Positions 1 to 9,189 of a DNA stretch of 30,767 nucleotides are shown here, one piece after another. The translations under genes were made by a program, and so were the position numbers. Each line of letters starts with the position of its first letter. Position 1 is the stretch's first letter. The DNA comes from Methanobacterium sp. (lineage in GTDB: Archaea > Methanobacteriota > Methanobacteria > Methanobacteriales > Methanobacteriaceae). The stretch is from positions 1 through 30,767 of the forward strand of contig JAUNXM010000007.1 of NCBI GenBank assembly GCA_030539815.1, read 5' to 3'. Under the pieces are notes generated by a model that was not told the origin of the DNA, searched no databases, and saw nothing but the letters and a program-made list of their open reading frames with translations.

Positions 1-86
1 TTTGTTTTATATTAATGTTTGTTTTATAAATCTAAAATAGGATCAATAAGGATCAATAATTCGGAAAAAATAACCTAAAAAATAGC
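1..86. repeat. short direct repeats downstream of the radical SAM gene
   Basis: An AT-rich stretch beyond the stop of the minus-strand radical SAM gene. It holds two copies of an 11-base word (TTTGTTTTATA at 1-11 and 18-28) and a perfect tandem 10-mer (AGGATCAATA at 39-48 and 49-58). There is no coding potential. The role is unknown; the region is cut by the window edge. Confidence 0.4.
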
Positions 87-1091
87 CTAAAATATTATAT
101 CAATTTTTGCCCCACACTCTGGGCATTTTTTATCCGGTTTAAGGGTATTCTCTCCAATACTAAAACCATCCCTCTTTATGAGGATTTCTTTGCAATCGGG
201 GCACCGCGTGTTCTCCCCATCACTCCTGGGAACATTTCCCACATAAACGTATTTCATCCCCCCATTTAAAGCAATTTTCTGGGCCTTTTCCAGTGTCTCC
301 ACAGGAGTGGGGGGCACCTGGTTCATCTGATATTGAGGATAGAAGCGAGTGAAATGTAGGGGAATGCGCACATCTATACTTGCCACAAATTCAACCAGTG
401 ATTTGAGGGCTGCTTCAGAATCATTGTAGCCTGGTATCACCAAATTAGTTATTTCGATGTGAATGTCCTGATCATGCATGACTTTGATGTTTTCAAGCAC
501 TGGTTCCAGGCGGGCCTGGCACAGTTCCTGGTAGAACTTTTCAGACATCCCCTTCAGATCCACATTGGCAGCATCCAGGTATGGTGAGATGAGATCCAGA
601 GATTCCCTGCTCATGTAACCATTGGTAACGTAAACTGTTTTCAAATCATGTTCATGGGCCAGTTTTGCCGAGTCATAAGTGTATTCAAACCACATGGTGG
701 GTTCGTTGTAAGTCCAGGAAATGGACTGGCAGTCATTCTCCAGAGCCAACTTGATAGCTTCCTCTGGTTGAATCTCCCTGGTTCCAATTTCATGGAGATC
801 GGCCTGTGATATGGACCAGTTCTGGCAGTAGGGGCAGCTGAAATTACAGCCAATACTTCCCAGGCTGAATGATAAGCTTCCAGGATAAAAATGGAAAAGT
901 GGTTTTTTTTCAATGGGATCCACGGACACTGAAGATGCAGAGGCATAATTTAAACTGTATAATGTGCCCTGATCATTCATTCTCATCCGGCAAAAGCCAG
1001 TCTGCCCCGGAGAGATAATACATTTCCGGTTACATACATGGCAGTTCAACATTCCATCCAGCTTTTCATAAAGAATGGCTTTCTTTTTCAT
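87..1091 (-). CDS. amrS: AmmeMemoRadiSam system radical SAM enzyme (AmrS family)
   Basis: 334 aa. A radical SAM protein of the family that co-occurs with AMMECR1 and Memo domain proteins; the substrate is not settled. The SAM cluster motif is visible as C82-x3-C86-x2-C89 (GCNFSCPYCQNW). An N-terminal Cys cluster (C17, C20, C24, C34) and two C-terminal CxxC pairs (CPDC, CPEC) look like zinc or auxiliary metal sites. The later segments WTYNEPT and VDLKGMS are typical of PflA-like radical SAM proteins of this group. A GGGGGT ribosome binding site lies just before the ATG. It is the last gene of the minus-strand group and follows thiL after about 93 bases. No AMMECR1 or Memo partner is visible in the window. 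Family assignment is secure; biological role is not. Confidence 0.88.
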   Translation of the reverse strand: MKKKAILYEKLDGMLNCHVCNRKCIISPGQTGFCRMRMNDQGTLYSLNYASASSVSVDPIEKKPLFHFYPGSLSFSLGSIGCNFSCPYCQNWSISQADLHEIGTREIQPEEAIKLALENDCQSISWTYNEPTMWFEYTYDSAKLAHEHDLKTVYVTNGYMSRESLDLISPYLDAANVDLKGMSEKFYQELCQARLEPVLENIKVMHDQDIHIEITNLVIPGYNDSEAALKSLVEFVASIDVRIPLHFTRFYPQYQMNQVPPTPVETLEKAQKIALNGGMKYVYVGNVPRSDGENTRCPDCKEILIKRDGFSIGENTLKPDKKCPECGAKIDIIF

Positions 1092-1184
1092 TGGAGAGAC
1101 CCCCTCATACTACAATGATTTTTTTAGAATAATGGGATTCAGTACTATACTTGTTTAAGAATCTTATCGTTTTCAAGATCTCCA

Positions 1185-2246
1185 CTATTTAAAGTGCTGG
1201 TAACCTTTGTCCTTTAATAAATTTGTTTTTCCATCTTTATTTATTATTTCCATCTTCCCGGAACTAGTCACTACACCTACTTCCTGAAGTCCAAACTGGT
1301 CCTTTAAATGGACAAAATCATCTTTTTTAATGGTTAAAAGAAGTTCAAAATCCTCGCCATAATAAAGAGCAAATTCCAGTGGATCATGATCTAATAGAGT
1401 CGCTATCTCCTCCACTTCAGGGATTATGGGAATCAATGTTTGGTAAAGAGTAATTCCAATATTATTACTTGAGGCAGAAATCAGTTCATCCACTTCGCTG
1501 GCTAATCCATCGGTTATATCCGTGGCCGAAGTCACTGCACCCGTATTAGCTAGCATTATTCCTTCTTTTAATCTGGCTTGGGGTTCAAGTGCCTTTTTGG
1601 TGATTAATCTTAAGGTGGAAGGGTTTATTTCGGCTTTAAGGGTTTCCTTTACAAGTGGTGGTGATAGTAAGAATTCAAATCCGGCTGCAGCCACGCCAAG
1701 AGGGCCGGTTACTGCCACCACATCTCCGGGACTGGCACCACTTTTCATTAGAACTTTTTTCTTATCCACCAATCCGAGAATGGTTCCACTGAGGATCAAT
1801 TCATTCGCTTGGTTTGTATCTCCCCCAGTAAGGCCTATATCATATTTTTGGCATGAATGGAGAATGCCCTCTATTATTTCGTCAAATTCATCCAGAGGGA
1901 GGGTCCCTGGTAACCCCAGAGACAGCATAAAGCCAATGGGTGTGGCTCCCATAGCTGCCAGATCACTGACATTCACGGTAACCACCTTCATACCCTTCTC
2001 TTTAGGGCTCATATCCTGGGGTAGATGGGTGGATTCAAGTAAAAGATCAGCAGTAATCACCAAGTATTTATCATCCAGGTCGATGAGTGCAGCATCGTCA
2101 CTGAGACTTTTAAAATAAAATTCATCAAAAAAAGGAGAATTAGGTTGGAGAGCACGACTCCTTGAAAGGAGTCGTTTAATGAGTTTTTTCTCACCAATAT
2201 CCGAAATTTTAAGATTTTTGGATTTGTATAATTTTTTAGAGGGCAT
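1185..2246 (-). CDS. thiL: thiamine-phosphate kinase ThiL
   Basis: About 353 aa. It phosphorylates thiamine monophosphate with ATP to give thiamine diphosphate, the last step of cofactor synthesis. ThiL/PurM-fold signatures are present: the N-terminal ISDIGEKKLI segment, an Asp-rich metal/ATP region (SDDAALIDLDD), TADLLLESTHLP, TGGDTNQ, SATDITDGLASEV and the C-terminal YYGEDFELLLTI. Length is slightly above the family norm because of about ten Lys-rich N-terminal residues. I chose the ATG at 2246; a TTG at 2255 would overlap the stop of the upstream chelatase gene and is the alternative. Neither has a strong ribosome binding site, so translational coupling to the chelatase gene is likely. Confidence 0.93.
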   Translation of the reverse strand: MPSKKLYKSKNLKISDIGEKKLIKRLLSRSRALQPNSPFFDEFYFKSLSDDAALIDLDDKYLVITADLLLESTHLPQDMSPKEKGMKVVTVNVSDLAAMGATPIGFMLSLGLPGTLPLDEFDEIIEGILHSCQKYDIGLTGGDTNQANELILSGTILGLVDKKKVLMKSGASPGDVVAVTGPLGVAAAGFEFLLSPPLVKETLKAEINPSTLRLITKKALEPQARLKEGIMLANTGAVTSATDITDGLASEVDELISASSNNIGITLYQTLIPIIPEVEEIATLLDHDPLEFALYYGEDFELLLTIKKDDFVHLKDQFGLQEVGVVTSSGKMEIINKDGKTNLLKDKGYQHFK

Positions 2247-2251
2247 TATCT

Positions 2252-2675
<424 letters not shown>

Positions 2676-2704
<29 letters not shown>

Positions 2705-3074
2705 AGGATATCACTCCTTCATCGCCTTCTTCTCTGATTTTTCGGAATACTAACTCTACTTCTTGCCCTATTCCAATTTCATCGGGGTTACAATCTACAA
2801 TTTGGCTGGTGATTTTGGCTCCTTCTTCTAGCTCAATAATTGCCACAGCATAAGGGGATATATTCTTAAATTCATCTGTGGGGGTGTGTATAACTGAGTA
2901 ACTCATTATTTTTCCATTTCCACTAAATTTTATGGGTTCTAATTGACCTTTTCTTCTGCATTTAGGGCAGATAACCCTCATGGGGAAAAATACTTCACCG
3001 CATTGTAAACACTTTGATCCGATGAGATTATATCTTTGGGAGATGTGACGCCAGCCTCTTACAATATCTTTCAT
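2676..3074 (-). CDS. Zn-ribbon / OB-fold protein (DUF35), thiolase-HMG-CoA synthase scaffold type
   Basis: 132 aa. N-terminal rubredoxin-like zinc ribbon (CLQC near residue 22, CPKC near residue 37) followed by an OB fold (GNGKIMSYSVIHTP ... PYAVAIIELEEG). Proteins of this size and type bridge acetoacetyl-CoA thiolase and HMG-CoA synthase in archaea, channelling acetoacetyl-CoA into the mevalonate pathway; related DUF35 proteins partner other thiolases. The start has GAGGTAA upstream. It is the first gene of its transcript and is not next to thiolase or HMG-CoA synthase here; instead it overlaps the chelatase gene. Family assignment is secure; the partner is inferred from relatives. Confidence 0.82.
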
Positions 3075-3414
3075 ATAATTACCTCGCTAAGCTTTGATTA
3101 AGTTGGTTATGGGTTTGCTTAATAATTCAGTTAAGACTAATTTAGATTTTATAATTTGATCTAATTCCTATAAATCCTTATATAATCACTGATGTTTTTA
3201 ATGTTTTATGATTGGGTATTGGTGAATTCTATCAATACAAATATTATGATATTTTTTAAGTTTTATCCTATTTTATTGCTGCATAATATATTTTTTTTGT
3301 TTTAGGATAACTATATATTGTATTACTTTTTAATTATTAAATATTAATAATAATGTATGGGGGAAATCTCTTAAAGGGGCAGCGAAAATTTTAAAAAAAT
3401 AATAAGGTGTATAA
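3075..3414. promoter_or_regulatory. divergent intergenic region between DUF35 and the pilin-like pair
   Basis: 340 very AT-rich bases between divergent genes, expected to hold both promoters. Several TATA-like words (for example CTATATATTG near 3311) make the exact boxes ambiguous. A perfect 8-base inverted repeat, TTATCCTA at 3263-3270 and TAGGATAA at 3303-3310, is a possible operator. The plus-strand gene has AAGGTG about six bases before its ATG. No gene is seen. Confidence 0.4.
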
Positions 3415-4407
3415 ATGAATAATAAAGGCTATATAATGAGTTTATCTTCATTTTTCCTAATTTTGCCAGCACTTTTGTTGATAATGATTGTAGTGGACCT
3501 AAGTGCAAATTTTGCTCACACTCAGGAAGATAAAATTAATTCTCATGAGGTTTTAGGTGTTGCTACAGATTTGGAGACAAATTTGCCACTTATAGGGAGG
3601 GAAGTGCTCAGAGATAAATCTCTTGAAGTTGTCAATAGTGGGATTCCCCTTTCAAATAGTAGAAAAGGCGTTAAAGAAGAATTACAGGTTAGAATAGATA
3701 CGTATTGTTCTAGATGCTCTGATCAGGGGATGTTGGTTGAGTGTATAATATGTAAGGTGGATAACAGTTACGATCCCTTTCGTGTAGAGGTAAAATCAAT
3801 AATAAATGTGGAAAAGGGCAACTTGAAACACCATGTTAACTTAACTCAGAACATCTCCCTTACCAATGGATCATTCCCGATCTGTGATCCCTTACCTTTT
3901 CTTAAGTGCAGGGGCTATGGAGGTGCCATCCTAAAGGAAAAACGTATATATTACGGTTCTAGCCTGGCAAATTATCTAAAAATGCGGGGAATTAAAAATT
4001 ATGGGGCTTATGAAAATGCCACATCTCCATTATATATTAAAAAGTGTCCCTACGATCCATATATCCTCCATGGAAACACTGATGAATTGATAAATTTGAA
4101 AAACTGTATTGATAATGGATATTATCATGAAAGTAGTGACGGGTCCTGTTTCCTCTGCAGGCTGGAGGGGAAGGGTGTCTGTTCACACTATGGTATGGAA
4201 ACCTTTATCATACCTTCCCCAATCGTATTCCACTGTTTGAATAATTCCTCTATTGCTCCCAGTTCAGTGGATCATGTAATTTTCAATGATACAGGGAATG
4301 GAACTTATTCTGGTCACCCTATTTTATATTTTAGTGGTTGGAATCAATATTTTTACTTGTATCTGGATGATTCCCATCGGCAAAAGTATGGGGTTCCTGT
4401 TTTTTAG
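3415..4407 (+). CDS. unrecognised Cys-rich pilin-like surface protein
   Basis: 330 aa, no family recognised. The N-terminus is short and positive (MNNKG), followed by an uninterrupted hydrophobic helix at about residues 9-30. This resembles an archaeal class III (prepilin) signal with cleavage after KG, although the usual acidic residue shortly after the cleavage site is missing; a plain N-terminal membrane anchor is the alternative. The remainder is predicted extracellular. It has many N-x-S/T sites (such as NLT, NIS, NGS, NAT, NSS, NDT, NGT) and many cysteines in pairs (CSRC, CIIC, CFLC), suggesting disulfides or metal sites. It is followed after 18 bases by a second protein of similar layout, so the two are probably co-transcribed. 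Function unknown. Confidence 0.75.
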   Translation: MNNKGYIMSLSSFFLILPALLLIMIVVDLSANFAHTQEDKINSHEVLGVATDLETNLPLIGREVLRDKSLEVVNSGIPLSNSRKGVKEELQVRIDTYCSRCSDQGMLVECIICKVDNSYDPFRVEVKSIINVEKGNLKHHVNLTQNISLTNGSFPICDPLPFLKCRGYGGAILKEKRIYYGSSLANYLKMRGIKNYGAYENATSPLYIKKCPYDPYILHGNTDELINLKNCIDNGYYHESSDGSCFLCRLEGKGVCSHYGMETFIIPSPIVFHCLNNSSIAPSSVDHVIFNDTGNGTYSGHPILYFSGWNQYFYLYLDDSHRQKYGVPVF

Positions 4408-4425
4408 ATAATATGTCGTGGTAAG

Positions 4426-5433
4426 ATGGCTAAACATAAAATCACCAGAAATAAATATGGGATGGTTTTTTCCATAGATTTAATGCTGGCTCTGATTATA
4501 ATAACCGTTATATTAGGTGTTTCAGCAGATGCAATGGATATAGTTAGCTCTAAAATTGAAGATTACTCCTATGGGAATTCTCTGGAAAGAATTACTCAGG
4601 CTGGTGCCGACATGCTGGTGAAAACTCCAGGAAATCCAGACAACTGGGAGAAATTTCCAGATCTAAATGGTGTCATCCCGGGATTATCGGACCTGGAATT
4701 AAATAAAAAAACCCATTCCAACGTGATAAGTATGGTGAAGGTAAAACGTCTTCAGGAGAATTATGATAAACTAATGGAAGGTAAGGTAATCCCCTCTCAT
4801 TATAAATCCACCCTGGTTATTTATCCGGTAGATCAGTCTCTGGAACCCATCAACGTGAATATTGATGGGAACGACTCATCCACCGGAGTATTTGTGGAAA
4901 ATCGCACTGTTCTTTGCAATTATCTTAACACCACGGAAATTGTTTTTATCAATGCTCGAGATCAATCTCTGTTATCCTCTCAGGAACAGTTGGGGGATGA
5001 ATGTCCTCATTGGGAGGTTAATGGAAGTCAAGTACACTCAAAGGTGGATTATAAAAACAGAAAAGCAGGATGGGCCTGTTATCCTTTAAAAATAACAGAT
5101 ATTATGTTAAATTCCACAGATTTTTACCTCATGACTGTCCCAACTAGCATAGAAGACTCAACATCTGTTTGGATGATAGATAGGCCGGAAAATAGAACAG
5201 AAAATACTCAATTTTTCAAAAACAAGCCCATTCTCCTTAATGGCATGATGAAAGAGATTATGGGCAACAACAGTGCTGCTGTAATCTGGTTACACGTATA
5301 TTCATCTGGAAATCCTGATAAAGCATTCAATACTCACCTGGCAGCATTTCCAAAGGGTACCCCTCCTGAAAATGTAAAAGTCCAGTATTTAATTCCTCAA
5401 CCCTGTTATTTTGTTTTTAAGGTTTGGGTTTGA
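4426..5433 (+). CDS. unrecognised pilin-like surface protein
   Basis: 335 aa, no family recognised. A basic N-terminus (MAKHKITRNKYG) leads into a hydrophobic helix (SIDLMLALIIITVILGV, about residues 16-33), the pattern of an archaeal pseudopilin or class III signal with cleavage after YG. After the helix come SADAMDIVSS and a motif LVKTPGNPDNWE; a 'GxPxxWE' word at this place recurs in archaeal pilin-like proteins as I know them. The rest is hydrophilic with several N-x-S/T sites (NDS, NRT, NTT, NGS, NST, NNS) and few cysteines. It lies 18 bases after its partner. No prepilin peptidase, pilus ATPase or membrane platform gene is in the window, so assembly would depend on genes elsewhere. Confidence 0.75.
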   Translation: MAKHKITRNKYGMVFSIDLMLALIIITVILGVSADAMDIVSSKIEDYSYGNSLERITQAGADMLVKTPGNPDNWEKFPDLNGVIPGLSDLELNKKTHSNVISMVKVKRLQENYDKLMEGKVIPSHYKSTLVIYPVDQSLEPINVNIDGNDSSTGVFVENRTVLCNYLNTTEIVFINARDQSLLSSQEQLGDECPHWEVNGSQVHSKVDYKNRKAGWACYPLKITDIMLNSTDFYLMTVPTSIEDSTSVWMIDRPENRTENTQFFKNKPILLNGMMKEIMGNNSAAVIWLHVYSSGNPDKAFNTHLAAFPKGTPPENVKVQYLIPQPCYFVFKVWV

Positions 5434-5482
5434 CTTTACCAACCCTCAATATCGACACAAACCTTAACATGAAAATCGATGA

Positions 5483-5513
5483 CCATAATCTTGTTTTTTG
5501 TTTTAAATTTTCA
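5483..5513 (+). terminator. oligo-T terminator of the pilin-like pair
   Basis: The gap between convergent genes contains a T-rich run on the plus strand (TTGTTTTTTGTTTTAAATTTT), the usual form of an archaeal intrinsic terminator. It follows the stop at 5433 by about 50 bases. No strong hairpin precedes it. Confidence 0.4.
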
Positions 5514-5516
5514 TTC

Positions 5517-6134
5517 CTATGGAAGCCCATGATTATCCTGGGGGATTAATTTCCCAGTTATAACCACTACCTCTTCAAAGAAACATTTCTCCCGGGCAGT
5601 GACCGATGCATCCAGCTCCATATCCTCTAATTTTTTAATCGTTTGATGGATGTCCGAAAGTGATGACTGTACCAGTTGAATCCTTCCACCGGGATTAAGA
5701 TGGTCCTTCACATCACTTAAAAATCGGTCTATTACCTTACGACCATCTTCACCACCATCCCAGGCGGCATCCAGTTCATCATCAACCCGTTCTTCCTCTG
5801 ATATGGGGAGGTATGGTGTGTTGAACAGGATCAAATCGAATTTTTCACCCCGCACTGGTTCAAAGAGATCTCCTTTTCTTAATTCCACATTGTAGGTCTT
5901 ATTGGCGATGATATTTTTAGCAGTACAATCTATTGCATGGGGGTTAATATCAGTGGCGGTCACGGTACTGCACTTTCTGGAGACAATAATGGCAATGATC
6001 CCGGTTCCAGTTCCGATCTCTAGGACACGGTCCCTTCTTCCCACCTGAATATTTTCGGCAAGTAAAAAAGTGTCTTCTGCTGGCTCGTAAACTTTACCAT
6101 GGGCTTCGTATTGAATTTCCTTGTAATCTAACAT
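5517..6134 (-). CDS. HemK2-type class I methyltransferase (N5-glutamine methyltransferase family)
   Basis: 205 aa. SAM-dependent methyltransferase of the HemK2/Mtq2 branch, which in archaea and eukaryotes methylates the glutamine of the GGQ motif in the class I release factor. The SAM loop is EIGTGTG (residues 39-45), the acidic motif ATDINPHA follows, and the catalytic loop reads FNTPYLP (105-108 NTPY) where most homologues have NPPY. The start at 6134 is chosen over an in-frame start 14 codons upstream because AAAGGAT sits just before it and the protein then begins with the family-like MLDYKEIQYEAHG segment. Its place at the end of the rsmA cluster is common in Euryarchaeota. The substrate is inferred from the family. 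Confidence 0.85.
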   Translation of the reverse strand: MLDYKEIQYEAHGKVYEPAEDTFLLAENIQVGRRDRVLEIGTGTGIIAIIVSRKCSTVTATDINPHAIDCTAKNIIANKTYNVELRKGDLFEPVRGEKFDLILFNTPYLPISEEERVDDELDAAWDGGEDGRKVIDRFLSDVKDHLNPGGRIQLVQSSLSDIHQTIKKLEDMELDASVTAREKCFFEEVVVITGKLIPQDNHGLP

Positions 6135-6255
6135 GATATGATCCTTTTTTAGTTTATACACTTCAAGGTAGTACAACAGATGAATTGGAAATAAATTATT
6201 TATTCATGGATTTACACCCTTCTTTTGGGGTTTAAATTAATTAGTTTAACAAATC

Positions 6256-6594
6256 TCAACCATCATTAGATTTCAAACCTTCCAGGGCGGATGGAAGGCA
6301 ATCAAGCACAGCTGGCAAACCTGAAAGATGTAAATTAAGCACCACCGCTCCTAAAATCTCATCTCGAGAAGCTCCCTGTTTTTTAGCCATAAATGAGTGC
6401 ATTTTCACTCCCAAGGGGTTGCGGTTCGCGGTTTGGATGGCAATATTCACCAGCTGTTTGGTTTTGGGATCCATTCCTTTAAGGGAACTCTGGGCATCTA
6501 CCAGTTCATTGAAACGTCCGGCTAGTTCTGGAAATTCATCCTGAAATATTTGGAAAGGATTTTTACCAGTTTCTCCCACATCAGATTTTTTCAT
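6256..6594 (-). CDS. carboxymuconolactone decarboxylase (AhpD-like) family protein lacking the redox cysteines
   Basis: 112 aa with the all-helical CMD fold signature: a helix KTKQLVNIAIQTA, then HSFMAKKQGASRDEILGAV. In AhpD-like members a CxxCxxxH motif supplies the peroxidatic cysteines. Here the corresponding stretch is RNPLGVKMH, so both cysteines are absent while the His stays. The only Cys is near the C-terminus (LDCLPS). It is therefore unlikely to be a thiol peroxidase; function unknown. Its leader carries a tandem copy of a Shine-Dalgarno-like 10-mer (AGGGAGATAT, complement of 6600-6619). It sits between rsmA and the HemK2-type gene. Confidence 0.78.
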   Translation of the reverse strand: MKKSDVGETGKNPFQIFQDEFPELAGRFNELVDAQSSLKGMDPKTKQLVNIAIQTANRNPLGVKMHSFMAKKQGASRDEILGAVVLNLHLSGLPAVLDCLPSALEGLKSNDG

Positions 6595-6659
6595 ATTATA
6601 TATCTCCCTATATCTCCCTTTAGATTTTATTTAATCATATCTTAGCTTGCTAATAAATC

Positions 6660-7523
6660 CTAACTTGAGTTCTTAGATCCTAACTTGGTATTATTCATTA
6701 ATTCTTTTAGTTCTTTGGAAATAATTAAAATTTCTTCCCCATCCAGCTTAAAAACCCTTTTTTCAGTTAGTTCCTTGTCTAGTTCGGAGATAATATCTCT
6801 GATCTCCCCTTTTTCCAAGTAAAAACTGGATATTTCATGGAAAGATTGCAGCAATGCCTTGCCTGATTTCTTTTTTTTATGTTGAAATAATGCTCGGCAT
6901 GTTTTAATGAAGAATTCATCAACATTAGGATTTTTTTGGGGTGTTAACTTGATTACTGCCGAGGAAATTCTGGGTGGGGGTAAGAATGCATTGGGAGGAA
7001 CCTTGAAAAGAAGTTCGGTATGGGTACACAGGTTCATCAGTACTGACAGACGAGAATAATTGGATGTTCCTGGTTTGGCAACCATTCTCTGGGCAAATTC
7101 CAGTTGATACATTAAAATAGCATAATCAAAGTCATATTTAAGTAGTTTGAAGGTTATGGGTGAAGATATTTGGTATGGTAGGTTGGATACCACTTTGTTG
7201 AAATGGGGAAATTCCATCTTGGTAGCATCACCCTCCAGGACCTCTACGTTGGATATTGCTAGTTCCCGGAGTCTTTTTTGTAAAATCGGAACAATTCGTT
7301 TATCCTGTTCGAAGGCAATAACTTTAGCAGCTTTTCTAGCTATGGGGATGGTTAAAGTGCCAATACCTGCTCCGATCTCCAGCACAACATCCGAATCATT
7401 GATGTTGGCTTTTTCAACAATTCTGGATAAAATATGGTTATTGATAAGGTAATTTTGGCCTTTCCTTCGATCTAACCTTATCTGGTGTTTTTTTAACAAC
7501 CGGGAGGTTTCTTGGGCCAACAT
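6660..7523 (-). CDS. rsmA: 16S rRNA dimethyladenosine transferase RsmA/KsgA
   Basis: 287 aa. It dimethylates two adjacent adenosines in helix 45 of 16S rRNA using SAM. Motifs in order: GQNYLIN near residue 22 (QNFL in most homologues), the SAM loop LEIGAGIGTLT (GAGIG at 51-55), EQDKR, GDATKMEFP near 98, and the catalytic NLPYQISSP (114-122). The C-terminal helical domain includes FQHKKKKSGKAL, normal for the family. Length is typical of archaeal Dim1/KsgA. An AAAGGA ribosome binding site is very close to the ATG. It lies 33 bases downstream of the DUF655 gene, a conserved archaeal neighbour. Confidence 0.95.
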   Translation of the reverse strand: MLAQETSRLLKKHQIRLDRRKGQNYLINNHILSRIVEKANINDSDVVLEIGAGIGTLTIPIARKAAKVIAFEQDKRIVPILQKRLRELAISNVEVLEGDATKMEFPHFNKVVSNLPYQISSPITFKLLKYDFDYAILMYQLEFAQRMVAKPGTSNYSRLSVLMNLCTHTELLFKVPPNAFLPPPRISSAVIKLTPQKNPNVDEFFIKTCRALFQHKKKKSGKALLQSFHEISSFYLEKGEIRDIISELDKELTEKRVFKLDGEEILIISKELKELMNNTKLGSKNSS

Positions 7524-7556
7524 TTCCTTTACAGTGTCCTTGCTTAAAAAAGAAAT

Positions 7557-8135
7557 TTAGAATTTTCGTTTTGGGGGTCTGGTAAAGAGGATGTATTTCT
7601 TTTTACCTTTCCTGTCTTCTTCTGCTTCTAGTTCCAAGTGAATTCGTTTGGCTATGAGTTTCACAGGGTCAGATAACATGGGAACTCTTTTTTTAACATC
7701 GGCAAAGTTCTGGAAAGGTGCTTCTTTCCGAGCTTCAATGATATCCCACATGTGCTTTTTACCAACACCCGGTAAAAGTTCGATCTGGTGCAGTCTAGTT
7801 GAAATGGGACCAGCTTCATTGAAGAATTCAATAAATTTATCTTCTTTTGCCTTTATAATTTCCTCAATAACGTAATTAAGCTCTATTTTAGCTGTTGACG
7901 TCATTTTGTTAAAGGGTAGTCTGCGGTTGACCCTGGCAATTTTGTCTCTTTTGCCTGCCCCGATGTAAACCTTTTCATGGATGTCTAGGTTAACACTTTC
8001 CTTGGGTGTTAGCTCCAGCAGGGTGAATTCTTCTGTACCAATTGCCTGAGCCACCGGTTTACGTTTATAGGAATTCGATCCTGCTTTAACATAACCAAGA
8101 GGCAGATAGTCCAAAATAATTGCATAATCCTCCAT
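7557..8135 (-). CDS. DUF655 family protein with helix-hairpin-helix
   Basis: 192 aa. A conserved archaeal protein: an N-terminal region with predicted beta strands (MEDYAIILDYLPLGY ... VYIGAGKRDKIARVNRRL), then a helix-hairpin-helix segment (LHQIELLPGVGKKHMWDIIEARKEAPF, about residues 115-142), which suggests nucleic-acid binding, and a very basic C-terminus (DRKGKKKYILFTRPPKRKF). It is almost always found between rpoF and rsmA in Euryarchaeota, as here, so a link to rRNA maturation or translation is reasonable, but no biochemical role is known to me. GGGTGG precedes the start. Confidence 0.85.
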   Translation of the reverse strand: MEDYAIILDYLPLGYVKAGSNSYKRKPVAQAIGTEEFTLLELTPKESVNLDIHEKVYIGAGKRDKIARVNRRLPFNKMTSTAKIELNYVIEEIIKAKEDKFIEFFNEAGPISTRLHQIELLPGVGKKHMWDIIEARKEAPFQNFADVKKRVPMLSDPVKLIAKRIHLELEAEEDRKGKKKYILFTRPPKRKF

Positions 8136-8255
8136 TTAACCACCCTGATGATATAATCACTGATTTGTTTACTAACAAATATAAATTCAGCCGACGCTCA
8201 AAGGATATCAGAAAATATTTAAAAAATTGTTCAACGGGAAATGATTTTTAAAAGA

Positions 8256-8597
8256 TTATTCGTCTGTTTCCCGGTATTTTTCCACAATTTTCAGTATTTT
8301 TTCCATTTCTTCCTTTTTATGGGATCCCCTTTCCTTGGCAAAAATTAGTCTCATGTCATCCATATCTTCGGGCATGACATCTGCTATCTTGATGGCCTGG
8401 GTCTTTTTAATGATTTCTTCCAGTTCACTAACCAGCTTTTCTGCATCTTCCACTGATATTTTAGCGAATTTGATAACATGATCCAGGGCTAGATTCTGTT
8501 CATAACTAAGTTCATGAACTTCCTCTCTCTCTTCCAGCAATGGTTTGACTTGAACCAGAGGTATGGGATCGGTTTCAAGAACTCTTTTACCAATCAT
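8256..8597 (-). CDS. rpoF: DNA-directed RNA polymerase subunit RpoF (Rpb4 family)
   Basis: 113 aa. The Rpb4-like subunit that forms the stalk of archaeal RNA polymerase with RpoE. The N-terminus MIGKRVLETDPIPLVQVKPLL and the central HRDC-like helices ending in ADVMPEDMDDMRLIFAKER match the family. I chose the ATG at 8597 because family members start at this MIGK and GGAGTGAT lies at the right distance; a GTG at 8606 would overlap the L21e stop. Only five bases separate it from rpl21e. An adjacent L21e-RpoF pair is conserved in archaea. Confidence 0.92.
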   Translation of the reverse strand: MIGKRVLETDPIPLVQVKPLLEEREEVHELSYEQNLALDHVIKFAKISVEDAEKLVSELEEIIKKTQAIKIADVMPEDMDDMRLIFAKERGSHKKEEMEKILKIVEKYRETDE

Positions 8598-8602
8598 CCC
8601 CA

Positions 8603-8896
<294 letters not shown>

Positions 8897-9189
8897 TTTC
8901 AAAACCTCCACTTCAGTAAGAAATGGGTTATTAAATTTAGTTATTAAATTCACTTTTATTATCTCTGGTTGGAAGCTATTATGCTCCAATAGAGTTATTT
9001 AACCATATATGGATTTTTATGAACTTCACACTAATGTGTGCTATTAATTTAGTGTTCTGGTGTTATATTAGAGCTTAACCAGTTATTTAAGATAAAATTC
9101 GTATGAATCTTCAGTGGTTATTGGCTCCATGAAATCGATTAAAATTATTTATGATGTAACTGAGTTTATAAAACTATCCTTCCATCCAT

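Noticed and set aside
1522..2118. A 198-codon plus-strand frame opposite thiL
   Set aside because: Fully antisense to a clear ThiL protein, with no family features.
5517..6176. Chance that the HemK2-type gene is a tRNA or small-molecule methyltransferase because NPPY reads NTPY
   Set aside because: The surrounding motifs (EPAEDTFLL, GTGTG, FNTPYLP) and the rsmA neighbourhood fit the HemK2 group, so the glutamine methyltransferase call was kept with moderate confidence in the substrate.
8897..8989. N-terminal extension of L21e (31 extra codons)
   Set aside because: The family start [11 protein letters not shown] and the strong GGAGG site lie at 8896; the upstream codons look like untranslated leader.
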